Source of the DNA: Escherichia albertii NBRC 107761 = DSM 17582 | Lineage (GTDB): Bacteria > Pseudomonadota > Gammaproteobacteria > Enterobacterales > Enterobacteriaceae | Reading direction: 5' to 3' | Assembly (NCBI RefSeq): GCF_000759775.1 | Contig: NZ_BBMY01000010.1 | Coordinates: forward strand, 1 to 64,000 | DNA: 64,000 nt | Shown here: positions 1-9,434 of the stretch, piece after piece | Layout of the letters: each line of letters begins with the position of its first letter | Position numbering within the stretch: position 1 is the first letter of the stretch | The notes under the pieces: model-generated | Databases searched by the model: none | Seen by the model: only the letters and a program-made list of their open reading frames with translations | Told to the model about the DNA's origin: nothing | Translations under genes and position numbers: made by a program

Positions 1-5
1 ACTTT

Positions 6-1199
6 TCATCCGTCGTTGACACCCGCCTCATTTCGGGTAACATAACGTACGCCTTCGACAGGGATTAATCCGGCCAGCGCCGGGACATGGGTGGTGACGA
101 TAATCTGACGGTGCGGCTGGCCTGCCAGTGCCAGTAACGCTTTCATCAGCATCATCTGATAGTTCGGATGCTGTGACGTTTCAGGCTCCTCTATGGCATA
201 AATCACATTTCTGGGCGTCCCCGCGACATTCTTTTCAGCCTCAGCCCGAAAAAAATTCAACAGGATAAGCCTCCTTATCCCGCTGCCGCGCTTATTGATG
301 GGGATGCCATTTTCCCCGTCCAGGGTGAAATTGAAGGTCCACTTGGGTTTCTCCTTAAATCGTGGAGTCAGTTCACTGGCGAGTTCGGGGGCCATTTCAC
401 GTAATTTATCCAGCGTTCTCTGTGCGACATCCAGGACGCTGTCCTGAATCTCATTTTCCAGCGCTGTAATTTTGTCCTGCAGCGCAGCCTGAGCGTCTTT
501 TACGGCCTGCTGTAAGGGGTTTTTAGCTTCGGAATCCCCGTCGCTGCTTTCCCTGTCGGCTTTGAAAATCGCATACGTGGGCAGCAAATCGAGGATCTTA
601 CCCCATAATGATTTTGTGTCGGTTCCGAACTCTTTATCGACATCCAGCATAATTTCCGAACAGGTATAGGGGGCTGCGGCTTCCCTGATGGCCTGACGCC
701 ATAACGATGCAGTGCGTTTATCCGCCACATTTTTTTCAACTTCTTTTCCCACCGCCTTGAGCTCAGAAATTTTCATGCCCAGTAAATTTCTCAGGGGCTC
801 CTCATCCGGGTGGATGCAGCGGATGCAGGTCTGCTCCGGTTTTCCTGAGGTCGTTGCTTTAAACGTTTTGACGATTTCAAAATTGCCGTCCTCATTCAGC
901 AGATGTTCTGAGGCGAGCGTGGTCTGCACCCTGTCGTCGATCATGATAAAATCGGGCAGGTCATCAAATTCACAGGCTATTTCAAAACGGCCGTCCCCTT
1001 CTCTTAGGCTGAAACAGTTCATGTCATTCTTGTCAGCCTTCATTCCTTCTGTTTCAAAAAAAATAGCCAGCGCTTCCAGAAGCGTTGATTTCCCAAAGTC
1101 ATTACGACCGACAATACCCGTCATGCTTTCATCAATAATGATTTCAGTAGAGTTTCTGTAGCCTCTGAAGTTTTTCAGTTTTAATTTTCTGAGCCGCAT
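6..1199 (-). CDS. OLD/AAA_15-type ATPase, probable defence cargo
   Basis: A 397-residue SMC/ABC-like ATPase. Walker A GRNDFGKST lies at residues 31-39, a degenerate signature (KRGSGIRR) near 303-310, Walker B ending IEEPE near 336-340, and an H-loop histidine at 371. The helical middle (about 220-275) may be coiled coil. The start at 1199 was chosen because AGGA precedes it; an in-frame ATG 60 bases upstream has no such site. There is no TOPRIM nuclease domain, unlike full OLD nucleases, and the stop is an ATGA overlap with a reading frame that leaves the window. ATPases of this class pair with a separate effector in PARIS (AriA/AriB) and Septu (PtuA/PtuB). Which, if any, applies cannot be judged here. 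Family call is firm; a defence role is inferred from cargo position. Confidence 0.8.
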   Translation of the reverse strand: MRLRKLKLKNFRGYRNSTEIIIDESMTGIVGRNDFGKSTLLEALAIFFETEGMKADKNDMNCFSLREGDGRFEIACEFDDLPDFIMIDDRVQTTLASEHLLNEDGNFEIVKTFKATTSGKPEQTCIRCIHPDEEPLRNLLGMKISELKAVGKEVEKNVADKRTASLWRQAIREAAAPYTCSEIMLDVDKEFGTDTKSLWGKILDLLPTYAIFKADRESSDGDSEAKNPLQQAVKDAQAALQDKITALENEIQDSVLDVAQRTLDKLREMAPELASELTPRFKEKPKWTFNFTLDGENGIPINKRGSGIRRLILLNFFRAEAEKNVAGTPRNVIYAIEEPETSQHPNYQMMLMKALLALAGQPHRQIIVTTHVPALAGLIPVEGVRYVTRNEAGVNDG

Positions 1200-1762
1200 A
1201 TGAAGTCCTGTGTGTAAGAAAGCGTTTTGCTGCAACCTGAATACAAAATATATTTTCAAATGCCTGCCAACAAGCAGGGATAACCGTTATTCAGAATATC
1301 TTAACGACATTTCGGGATTATGATCTGGTCGCGCTTTCAGAACTTTACTGCCCCTCAAAACACCGGAAACTAACTTGTGGTTGGTTACATGGCAAAGTTA
1401 AAACTCCAGAATCACGGGTAATGATTTCAATGCTTATTATATTTTTTGGAATTGACTCATGAGCTTTATAATTTAAATGATAATAATAACCATTCTTTTA
1501 TGCGTAATATTTGCTACTGACACTGATGAATTTAAAAGAAGATAGATTTTCATTTACGGATTATTTCCTAAATTCATCGATAATGTGATCGACATAAAAT
1601 TTTCACTGAAGAATGAAGAGATAATTTAAGGCCGAGCGAAATAGCTCAAAATGGTGTATTTAACATAACAGAAGAAATGAAAGGCTCTATCGCAACCTGA
1701 TACTTCAGGCCGCTAAGGGGTTAATCTTGTTGAAGAAAAATTAGACCGGGAAGCGCCAGGCG
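1200..1762. other. AT-rich non-coding cargo stretch
   Basis: No ORF with a ribosome binding site and family resemblance is visible on either strand. The first part holds the promoter region of the ATPase gene. A hipA gene would be expected in the half next to the HipB-like stop, but frames there close within about 20 codons and show no HipA motif. It may hold decayed cargo. Confidence 0.5.
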
Positions 1763-2062
1763 TCACCATTTCTCCCGCCTGGCTGGAAGTGAAGAATAAT
1801 TGTGCATAGCTCCGTATTCGGGCTTTGCATCTGACAATGGTTCCCTGGATGAAAGTACGATCTCCACTCCAAGGACGCTGAACACCCTAAACAAACGCTC
1901 AAAACCCGCACTTGCAGGGTTGGCCTCTAGTCGGGCATAAGTTTGCTGTGTTATACCCAAACGTTCAGAAACATCTTTTTGCGTCAGTCCATTGGCTTTG
2001 CGAAAGCCGATTAAAACAGGACGTAACTGATTCAAAGTCTTCAAAGCGTATTGAGTGTTCAT
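1763..2062 (-). CDS. HipB-like XRE-family regulator without HipA
   Basis: A 99-residue protein with a Cro/C1-type helix-turn-helix at about residues 26-50 (LTQKDVSERLGITQQTYARLE). A C-terminal segment (FERLFRVFSVLGVEIVLSS) and a terminal Trp resemble HipB, the antitoxin and autorepressor of the HipBA persistence module. The start at 2062 is preceded by GGAAGG; the longer frame to 2092 has no such site. In HipBA operons hipA follows directly, but here only about 560 non-coding bases follow before the ATPase gene. Two matching palindromes lie 48-90 bases upstream, as expected for autoregulation. It may be an orphan antitoxin or a regulator of cargo genes. Confidence 0.75.
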   Translation of the reverse strand: MNTQYALKTLNQLRPVLIGFRKANGLTQKDVSERLGITQQTYARLEANPASAGFERLFRVFSVLGVEIVLSSREPLSDAKPEYGAMHNYSSLPARREKW

Positions 2063-2109
2063 AAGTGACCTTCCGTATCGACGAGTTAACAAGCATAACG
2101 CAGGGATTT

Positions 2110-2152
2110 ACAGCATATAGGCTGTAATGCTCATTAACAGACTATAGGCTGT
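2110..2152. promoter_or_regulatory. Paired operator of the HipB-like regulator
   Basis: Two 16-base near-palindromes, ACAGCATATAGGCTGT (2110-2125) and ACAGACTATAGGCTGT (2137-2152), have centres 27 bases apart just upstream of the HipB-like gene. They differ at two positions. HipB-family proteins bind such paired palindromes cooperatively; binding here is inferred. Confidence 0.6.
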
Positions 2153-2414
2153 AATACGAATCCTGCCAAGATGCGGCATCTTTCAAATACAAGGCCGTAT
2201 TGGGTAAGCAGTACACCGTTATATAGCACCCCTTGCCCCTTTGCTGGAGAGGGACCCACGTGATCGCAGGTCTTTTAGACGTTGTTGCTAACCGGCATCA
2301 TACACAGGTGGTAACCCCCAGGGAAACTCTATGAGTGATAATTTATTCCTGCCCCAGTCAAAATATAAAACCTTATCTAACTAGCTTTCTTAGTATTTTA
2401 TAAATGAAGTGAAA
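2153..2414. other. Non-coding gap between hipB-like gene and tniQ
   Basis: No convincing gene. A plus-strand ATG at about 2331 follows a CAGGGA site but opens only a 17-codon frame (MSDNLFLPQSKYKTLSN), possibly the leftover start of a lost cargo gene. The last 60 bases are AT-rich and lie downstream of the tns operon. Confidence 0.4.
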
Positions 2415-3341
2415 TTAGCGAAGAAGTTTTACATTGTAAAGTGAGCAAAAATATTTACCATTCAACTGGCAAAATTTACAATCTGCAGCCCTTAGCCTGA
2501 GAAAATGCACATTAACAGAATAATCATCAAGTCCGATAGAGGCATAACTTACGTCCTCAAAAATATCAGAAATAAATGAGTTGAAATTACAAAAATTAAC
2601 TTCACTTAACATCTTGAACACCGCAGAAATATATCTATCATGCATTATCTTGACTTCGATAACCTTAGATAAACTTGAATGCGACTTACATTTGAAGAGA
2701 TCAAAGAGAAAGTAAATCAGCATATTTTTATTGTCCGAAATCCATTTTAAAATTTTATTACGTGCACATGGTAATATATACACTGGATTTTTGAAAGGGT
2801 TTGAAACGTCAACCACAAGGGAACAATAACCATGAGGATTTATTCCACTTATAATTAAGTCACTAAGTCCTTTCACTGCATTCAAATAGTTATCAAAACA
2901 AACCTCATATAAACTGGTACTATGAACTGCACATTTAGATTCAAACAACCATCTATGACGCAGATAACCAATGCCTTTAGAGTGTATATCTTCAACAATA
3001 CATTTGTGACAGTAACGAATGTTTGAGATGTTTACCAATGGATATGAATTAGTTATGTGAAAATTTTTCCGACAGGCATCTTCAACAGCGTTAAAATACC
3101 CGTAAACACCAGAAGATAACGACACTATATTGGAAGTTAGTATATAACCATTTCTAGTGGCAAGAATGTCATATATATCCTGCAAGCTATGCAATTTGTA
3201 CATATCAATCAGTTCGAAACGAGGAAAGGCATCGTACCTTAGTGCGCCATGCTTTGATATTATGTTCCTGCAATTGGATAAGTTATACATTATCTGTGAA
3301 CGCAGAAGAAAACTGTGCCACAATTCATTTTCGTAAACCAT
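2415..3341 (-). CDS. Second, short TniQ-family targeting protein
   Basis: A 308-residue protein of the TniQ type, recognised from a zinc-finger pair CHKC (111-114) and CAVH (137-140) with the YLRHRW spacer typical of TniQ proteins. It lacks the long C-terminal DNA-binding extension of TnsD but ends with another cysteine cluster (CKFCQLNGKYFC). A GAGGGAG site precedes its ATG, and the gene starts 11 bases after the TnsD-type stop, so it is the last gene of the tns operon. Short TniQ proteins serve as adaptors between TnsC and a separate target-finder, for example Cascade in CRISPR-associated transposons. Alternatives are an alternative-site selector or a truncated TnsD duplicate. Its role here is unknown. 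Confidence 0.75.
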   Translation of the reverse strand: MVYENELWHSFLLRSQIMYNLSNCRNIISKHGALRYDAFPRFELIDMYKLHSLQDIYDILATRNGYILTSNIVSLSSGVYGYFNAVEDACRKNFHITNSYPLVNISNIRYCHKCIVEDIHSKGIGYLRHRWLFESKCAVHSTSLYEVCFDNYLNAVKGLSDLIISGINPHGYCSLVVDVSNPFKNPVYILPCARNKILKWISDNKNMLIYFLFDLFKCKSHSSLSKVIEVKIMHDRYISAVFKMLSEVNFCNFNSFISDIFEDVSYASIGLDDYSVNVHFLRLRAADCKFCQLNGKYFCSLYNVKLLR

Positions 3342-3352
3342 ATAACTCCCTC

Positions 3353-4909
3353 TTATTTAATTAGTTCCATTTTTCTGAGAAGTATCATTGTCATTGGTAG
3401 TTTATCTCTGTATTTCAAAAGCCAGCCATGCCCTCCCAGTAAAGCATCTAGACTTGTAAGTGACATCGAGTACTGCCCCTGAGATAAAACATCATTTATT
3501 AATGATGATGAGATAATATCTCTCTCGCTCCAGTCTACTCTTTTATTTTTATAGCATCGTATTGTTTTAGGAAGACAGGAATTAAGCCAGTCACATTCAT
3601 GTTTATTTAGCCAATAGAAACTTGCATAACAACTTTCTTTGACTAACTTTCGTGTTATAGAAACGGATTGATTATGTATAAATCTTAATATTTTCTGCTT
3701 ATGACGCCGTCTTAAAGAATCTTTTTTACATTTTTTACGCCATGAGCATAAACCGTAACAAGATGAAATTACAGAGGATACAGCTCCTTCCGATAATGAG
3801 TTTTTCTCAGCTATGGATGCCAGACTAAACCCCCTTACAGCCATAGACTTGATAAGCAATTCAGTGAATATATTAATTTTTGTGTTTCGCTTAAACGCCC
3901 TCAGGTATTTTTTATAAATAAGTGTTTTAATGTAACATCTGCTGCGACTAAATTCCTTCCCAAGGTTGCTAACACTAGTATTATTTTCAACTATATGAAA
4001 ACTGTATTTCTTATGACTTTTAAAGATTTCTTTCTTTTTATTAGTACGACTTCCTGCATACGTTGGCCAGCAAGTATTTAACAAACAATAACAAAGCAAA
4101 AGATGCTTTGTGGGATGCTGACAACATTTGTCTTTGAGTATAGGCTCCCAGTAATGATAATCAGTTAGGGATGTTGGTATAAGTCCCGATGAACCCTCCC
4201 CAAATAACTGGCACTTAGCATAAACATGTGCGTAGAATACATTTTTCTTTAAATTTCCATCCAATGATAATAAATTCAACTTTTTAAGTACATCCATGTA
4301 ATTGGGGTGTGTAATATCTTTTCTTCTGATTATATTTAGGGACTCATAACAAAACTTAGCAAAATCGAAGTCTATCTCATTGCTAAGTTGTTCTGTATAC
4401 GAAACAGGAGGCATCAGTCCAATACGTATGTGCGGTGAAGAAGGGACATGGATGCTTTCAAGCGCTACCGGATGCCGATGGCAGGTTGTAACCCCATGAA
4501 GCTGATGCGCCAGATGCCAATAAGTAACACCATAATGAAAAGTATCTTCACGAGCGCAAACCGGGCAAAACTTCAATAGTGTGCGCTGCCCTAGTGAAAA
4601 ATTACTAAGGCGGCACAATCGATTAAGCCTGGCAGGGGTCGTGTTGAAATCCATAATTTCATTACGACTGATTGGTAGTGCCCAGGCAAAAAGAGGGAGT
4701 AAAGTCTGTTCATGCCAGAGCTGATCTGCACTTTCGGATGTATGAAGAGAAATAGCCTTTAATCCTGAATTGAGAATTGGATGGACGTTCATATCAGGTT
4801 TGTTGAAAATGATCGTTAACAGAGAAGATAGGGACATACCGTACACGGTAGTTGTCCGACAAAACCGGCTGAACAAGGATTCATCAGGCAAAACAGGCAA
4901 CATTCTCAT
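3353..4909 (-). CDS. tnsD: TnsD-type target-site selector (TniQ family)
   Basis: A 518-residue protein, close to Tn7 TnsD (508). The N-terminal TniQ domain starts MRMLPVLPDESLFSRF, and a zinc finger has CPVC at residues 115-118 and CHRH at 143-146. The basic C-terminal half (RRRHKQ, Lys/Cys-rich) is likely the DNA-binding part. In Tn7, TnsD binds the 3' end of the target gene and recruits TnsC. The element sits at the yhiN 3' end, so this protein is the likely yhiN reader (inference). ATG at 4909 was chosen because GAGAGG lies about 9 bases upstream; a GTG at 4918 directly abuts that site. It lies 40 bases after tnsC in the same operon. Confidence 0.88.
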   Translation of the reverse strand: MRMLPVLPDESLFSRFCRTTTVYGMSLSSLLTIIFNKPDMNVHPILNSGLKAISLHTSESADQLWHEQTLLPLFAWALPISRNEIMDFNTTPARLNRLCRLSNFSLGQRTLLKFCPVCAREDTFHYGVTYWHLAHQLHGVTTCHRHPVALESIHVPSSPHIRIGLMPPVSYTEQLSNEIDFDFAKFCYESLNIIRRKDITHPNYMDVLKKLNLLSLDGNLKKNVFYAHVYAKCQLFGEGSSGLIPTSLTDYHYWEPILKDKCCQHPTKHLLLCYCLLNTCWPTYAGSRTNKKKEIFKSHKKYSFHIVENNTSVSNLGKEFSRSRCYIKTLIYKKYLRAFKRNTKINIFTELLIKSMAVRGFSLASIAEKNSLSEGAVSSVISSCYGLCSWRKKCKKDSLRRRHKQKILRFIHNQSVSITRKLVKESCYASFYWLNKHECDWLNSCLPKTIRCYKNKRVDWSERDIISSSLINDVLSQGQYSMSLTSLDALLGGHGWLLKYRDKLPMTMILLRKMELIK

Positions 4910-4949
4910 TTCCCACACCTCTCTTTGACCGTTACGAACTGTTACCTCA

Positions 4950-6398
4950 TTACAATTTATTAAGTGGATCTATATTTATAAGCCCGCAACGCTGAAGAGC
5001 ATCGTAGGTATTTTTCTTTTCAGCTGTTCTGTTGATAACAAGATCGTGGTCAAGAGACAGTATTTTCTCGTCGAAATTGCGCAAAACCTCGTCTATTTTT
5101 CCTACGAATTCCTTGTGCTGTGGCCTGTCTATATCCCCAGGGATCAAAGACTTTAGGGACTTCTCTGCCATGATTTTAGCCGAAGCATCACCCTCATTAG
5201 ATGCAGAGAGCCATTTAGCTTCCTCATCTTCAGTCGCGGCCCCCGGGAGTGGAGTATCCTTATATTCCTCCGTATGACTCACGAGTACCGGTACAGAGGC
5301 CGACAAGACTGCGCCAGTGATGATTTCATTGCCGCTACCGATAACCTTTAATTGTGCCCCCCGATAAATCATCTGAGCCAATCCAATATTGCCTTTAGAT
5401 AAAATGAATAATTTTTCGTTTAACTCATCATTTAATGGAGTTTCAACATTTGTCCATTGTAATGGCCATAAATAATGAATAAACGATTGCCAGTCTTGTG
5501 AATCGTATCTAACATTCTTAATTTTCATGTAACCACCAGACTCTGCCCGCCTGGCAATTCTCATTTTCTTTGTCAGCGTCTCGTCAAAAGGATGATTTCC
5601 ACAAAAAACCATAGATACCCCCATGGAATCTACAATTTCATGTAAAAAATCAATCAACTTACTCTCACCCCCGGTTCTTGAAAATTTAAGCCTCTGCATT
5701 TCATCAATAACAAGGATACCCAAAAATGATGATTTAATTCTTTGTGCAATCTGGCGAGCCAGAGCACCATTTCTAATCTCAGGTGTAGTTCGTTCAATAC
5801 CAATTGCATCATCTAATTTTTGTAAAATCTCTTCACAAAGGTCTCTCACACTTGAATTGTATGGACAATTAATCTTTACCCATACAATTTGCTTACTGAA
5901 GCCGGGAAAAACTCCTTTATAGCTGCTGTGTTCTATAATCTGAGGGAAATGATCCATGACTTGCTCAATCATGGTAGTTTTTCCAGAACCACTCATTCCA
6001 ACTATCGTAATAGTTTCAGCCTGGGATTTAAAATATCCACTTTCTGGCTCAATATCAGGACGCTCATTTCCATAGTAATGAAGATATTGAATTGTTCCGC
6101 TTTTTAAAGGATTACGAGCTGCATAGCTTTCCCTAAGTGCCCGTAAGATCATCTTATAAGCCTGGATAAGATTGGTTTGAGGGCAACGGAATTTCTTTAT
6201 ACGTTCGACATACTGCTCTCTAACATTCGCCGGGGCAGTCCAGCGGATTTTTTCGTCAATTTCGGGGAAATAACTCATTTCCAGAAGTACTTCATCTTCC
6301 GTAAGCGCTTCAGGAAGTGCTTCAATTAAGGGATTGCCACGATACTCAGGTAACTCCTGTTCTTTATATATCGCTGAAACGCGCCGTATAAGATTCAT
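4950..6398 (-). CDS. tnsC: TnsC transposition regulator ATPase
   Basis: A 482-residue AAA+ ATPase. Walker A GMSGSGKT is at residues 134-141 and Walker B ILVIDE at 228-233, followed by the FCGNHPF and RIARR elements typical of TnsC/TniB (sensor and arginine region). In Tn7-like elements TnsC forms filaments on target DNA marked by a TniQ/TnsD protein, activates the TnsAB transposase and mediates target immunity. It is shorter than Tn7 TnsC (555). Its ATG shares one base with the tnsB stop (TAATG), indicating translational coupling. Confidence 0.93.
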   Translation of the reverse strand: MNLIRRVSAIYKEQELPEYRGNPLIEALPEALTEDEVLLEMSYFPEIDEKIRWTAPANVREQYVERIKKFRCPQTNLIQAYKMILRALRESYAARNPLKSGTIQYLHYYGNERPDIEPESGYFKSQAETITIVGMSGSGKTTMIEQVMDHFPQIIEHSSYKGVFPGFSKQIVWVKINCPYNSSVRDLCEEILQKLDDAIGIERTTPEIRNGALARQIAQRIKSSFLGILVIDEMQRLKFSRTGGESKLIDFLHEIVDSMGVSMVFCGNHPFDETLTKKMRIARRAESGGYMKIKNVRYDSQDWQSFIHYLWPLQWTNVETPLNDELNEKLFILSKGNIGLAQMIYRGAQLKVIGSGNEIITGAVLSASVPVLVSHTEEYKDTPLPGAATEDEEAKWLSASNEGDASAKIMAEKSLKSLIPGDIDRPQHKEFVGKIDEVLRNFDEKILSLDHDLVINRTAEKKNTYDALQRCGLINIDPLNKL

Positions 6399-8521
6399 TA
6401 TTCTGCGTCCTCAGTCTTCTTCTTACCTTTTAACCATCTTTGTTTCTCCTCCCGGCCAGGCAAAAGCAGAACATTACTGGATGAAGGAAGTAGGGGTTCA
6501 GATCTTCCATTAGCAACATGAGTTCGCCCTAATGAATCAAGTTCATTTTTCCTGTTCTTTTTAATATCTTTACCATGTACCCGGCGAGATTCGTATATTT
6601 CATTTAATCTTTCGTTACCTTTCCTGTTAAATTCATCTTTATTATTGATATTGCTGAGCGAATCCAGAGTAAATAAATTAATTTCTTTTTGAGTATCTAC
6701 CCAATCAGCCATTACATCTGTATCAAGATGAGCTTTCCCTTTAAATACATCTCTTTTCTTAAGTAGGTAATGTTTTTTGAAAATGCTATTTTTGTCAAAT
6801 CTTACATATATATAATCTACGCAATTGTCATCTATTCTTGCTTCACAAGTGGTTCTTCCAAATACTCTGACACCTGATGCAATTTCAGGATCACATTCAT
6901 AAAAAAGATTATTGTACTGAATCCCACCGGCGGTAATGTTAGCGTTCACAGGGATTAACAATCGTGCGATCACTTCGTCGGCCCCAACGGCTCTTGCGCT
7001 GAATCTCCCGTGCTTTAAGCTTATCATCCAACTATTTTTTGGTGATATTACGAGATCATTTTCAATCAGTAAGGGATTGATATAAGCCAGTTCCTCATAC
7101 GTTCTCTGATTATGTGCAAGTATCTCCCGAATCAGTAAAGACGTGACCTCCTGAATCGTTAAACAAGCCCTGGATTGCGGTGTTGGCTCTCCTTTAACAA
7201 TCTTTCCCCTTCGTGTTGTTCCAATAAGCCTATGAATAACCTCATCATTCAGAATGCCGAAACAGCGTTCAACAATGCTTTTTCTGTCGCCTCTACCGAC
7301 TGGCGCAAACTCAAGTTTTGTCAGGGGGGTCATCTCTTCCTGAGGTTTAAGACCAATCATCTCCCCGTTGTCACACATCAATGTTAATGGAATGTGAGAA
7401 CAAGGCCAATCATCATCAGTAATAGAGATTCCAAATAATCTACAATATTCTTTTTTTGGCATAAAGCAATTTGCTAACGCTTGTCGGGCGGCTCGCCATG
7501 AAGCATGGTATAAAGAAACATGAAGGCCAACAATCATTCTTGTTGCACGATCCACCACTGTATAAATAGTAGGACGCCCAATGACTTTTCGTCTGTTTAA
7601 ACTCGAAATAAGATGTACATCAGCGACAGTTGAGTCTATTTCGAAAACATCACCCGGCAAAACAGTTGTATTAGCCACACTACCTAAAAGCGCCCGCATT
7701 TTGAGGTCTATTTCTTTTTTCGTGTTCTTCTTATTTATCGAGAAATCTTTAGTGAAGAGTTTTTTATTCCAGTATGAAAATTGTTTTAAAGAAGGAACAT
7801 ATGGAGCTCTATTTTCTAGGTTTGCTGTTTTAATTTCATCCCTAAAATACAAATCAATATGTCTCTCTAATGTTTTCTTTATCGTATCTCCGTTAACTTT
7901 ATAATGATACGTAATGAGAGATTTTCTAATATTATTTATATCTCTTTCATTAAGAATGAAAACACGTGATCGTTCATTAGGTAATGCTCTGTTTTTTTTG
8001 GAATTCCCAAGTTTAATTTCATGTTTGATTCTACTTTTCCCAGCGGCGCCACAGTTCGAGAATGCGGGTAGCAATGCATAAATATCCTGCCCATGTCGCC
8101 AATACAACGCCAGAAGCGTTCTGATAGTATATTGTGATATTTTTTTATTTCTTGAGTAATCCATTAAAAGGTGCGACTTTTTATGTAATGCATAGTCGAA
8201 CAGAAACATTCTGTCATCTACAAGATCTTTAATGATATTGTAATTTTCATCTCGCCTTCCTCTGTCTTTATCTGTTAATTCTTTCTCATCTACTAACATA
8301 TATGAAGGATATATATAATCTTCACAAGTTATGCTATTTGATTCAATATAATATTTAAACATTGAAAATGAGAAAGGGATTGGCTTACCCGTTCTTTCTG
8401 ATTTTATTTTAAACAAAATTAACAAATCGACCTTTCTGTCAAAATCCAAAACACGGTAAAGTCCCTCTGCAAGCAAATCAGTGCCTTGAGAGAGCCAGAC
8501 TGAATTCCTAATAATATCCAT
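6398..8521 (-). CDS. tnsB: TnsB DDE transposase
   Basis: A 707-residue Mu/retroviral-integrase-fold transposase, matching Tn7 TnsB (702). The DDE triad is visible as D296 (FEIDST), D384 (LMCDNG) and E418 (SIVERCFG). The N-terminal part (about 1-280) should hold the DNA-binding domains that read the end repeats; the C-terminal tail is highly charged, as in TnsB where it contacts TnsC. TnsB cuts and joins the 3' ends. The gene overlaps tnsA by 14 bases and tnsC by one. It appears intact. Confidence 0.95.
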   Translation of the reverse strand: MDIIRNSVWLSQGTDLLAEGLYRVLDFDRKVDLLILFKIKSERTGKPIPFSFSMFKYYIESNSITCEDYIYPSYMLVDEKELTDKDRGRRDENYNIIKDLVDDRMFLFDYALHKKSHLLMDYSRNKKISQYTIRTLLALYWRHGQDIYALLPAFSNCGAAGKSRIKHEIKLGNSKKNRALPNERSRVFILNERDINNIRKSLITYHYKVNGDTIKKTLERHIDLYFRDEIKTANLENRAPYVPSLKQFSYWNKKLFTKDFSINKKNTKKEIDLKMRALLGSVANTTVLPGDVFEIDSTVADVHLISSLNRRKVIGRPTIYTVVDRATRMIVGLHVSLYHASWRAARQALANCFMPKKEYCRLFGISITDDDWPCSHIPLTLMCDNGEMIGLKPQEEMTPLTKLEFAPVGRGDRKSIVERCFGILNDEVIHRLIGTTRRGKIVKGEPTPQSRACLTIQEVTSLLIREILAHNQRTYEELAYINPLLIENDLVISPKNSWMISLKHGRFSARAVGADEVIARLLIPVNANITAGGIQYNNLFYECDPEIASGVRVFGRTTCEARIDDNCVDYIYVRFDKNSIFKKHYLLKKRDVFKGKAHLDTDVMADWVDTQKEINLFTLDSLSNINNKDEFNRKGNERLNEIYESRRVHGKDIKKNRKNELDSLGRTHVANGRSEPLLPSSSNVLLLPGREEKQRWLKGKKKTEDAE

Positions 8522-9350
8522 TTGCGTTCAGTCCTATATAGTGGTCATTGGAAATTATCTTTATCAGACCGGTTTCGAGTATTGGATATGATAAATCAAC
8601 ATTTATCATTTTTAATCCAATCATTGCCTGCAATAACATCATCGCTTCTTGTGCATCTACCCCAAAGATTGATGAAATCATTGCACGTAGTCCTACTATG
8701 GGATAAACATCTGGTTTAAGCTTCCATAGGATTTTATCAAGAGGATATTTATCATAAAATTCAGAACCATCTCTTAATACAGAAGTAGCCCAGCAAATGT
8801 TTTTACCGACGACGTTATTGAGTTCCGAGCCAACATAAATTTGAAACTCAACATCAATCAACTGCCAAAACATCCTCTCTATTTCAAGTTTTTGGGCTTC
8901 GCGTTCAGGTATGCTCTCGTTATGTTTTACTGCTATAGCTTTGTATCGAAGTCCGCCTTCAGGAGTTCTCAAGGTCAGTAAAAAATCGGTTGTCATAACA
9001 TTCAGAACTTCGACAGGTACTCCTCTTACTCCCCTCACCATAGGATGTTGAAAATGTAGATGATTTGCTATTTGTTGGGTAAGCCGGAGAGGAAAGAGTG
9101 GGAATTGTTCCCGGATATCAATCACCGAGTCATTAAACTCAGCCAGATAGAAAAAGTTACTTTCGACAGAAGAAAGGAGATGATGGTTTCGAAACGTCTT
9201 AAGGCCAAAGACTATCGAACGGTTTCCACGGGATTTAACGTCCTGAGCTCTAAGCCAGGGCTGATAACTTTGGCCATAGCCCACTCCTATGCCGTCACCT
9301 AGCGCATTTTCATAATCCAAATAGGATTTGAGACGCCTACCCCTAGCCAT
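8508..9350 (-). CDS. tnsA: TnsA endonuclease
   Basis: A 280-residue TnsA homologue (Tn7 TnsA is 273). TnsA cuts the 5' ends so that the element leaves by cut-and-paste. Visible catalytic elements are E63 (SSVESNFF), the family block DIREQFPL at 78-85, D122 (TTDFLL) and K142 (AIAVKH), then a KLEIERMFW helix start. In Tn7 TnsA the residue two before the lysine is a catalytic-site Gln (Q130, from memory); here it reads Ala140. An AGGG site precedes the ATG. It is the first gene of the operon and lies directly inside the right transposon end, as in Tn7. Confidence 0.93.
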   Translation of the reverse strand: MARGRRLKSYLDYENALGDGIGVGYGQSYQPWLRAQDVKSRGNRSIVFGLKTFRNHHLLSSVESNFFYLAEFNDSVIDIREQFPLFPLRLTQQIANHLHFQHPMVRGVRGVPVEVLNVMTTDFLLTLRTPEGGLRYKAIAVKHNESIPEREAQKLEIERMFWQLIDVEFQIYVGSELNNVVGKNICWATSVLRDGSEFYDKYPLDKILWKLKPDVYPIVGLRAMISSIFGVDAQEAMMLLQAMIGLKMINVDLSYPILETGLIKIISNDHYIGLNANGYY

Positions 9351-9434
9351 GATCGTACCCTAAAAACGACATTGATACGTACCTATATGTGCATTTTATA
9401 GTCTCCAACCCTATAACCACACATTCAGTAAGTA

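Noticed and set aside
1660..1765. Possible hipA start overlapping the HipB-like stop (ATGGTGA)
   Set aside because: The frame closes after 18 codons and shows no HipA sequence, so no hipA gene or recognisable fragment can be claimed.
2331..2384. 17-codon plus-strand ORF with a ribosome-like site
   Set aside because: Too short and without recognisable sequence; mentioned only as a possible remnant.
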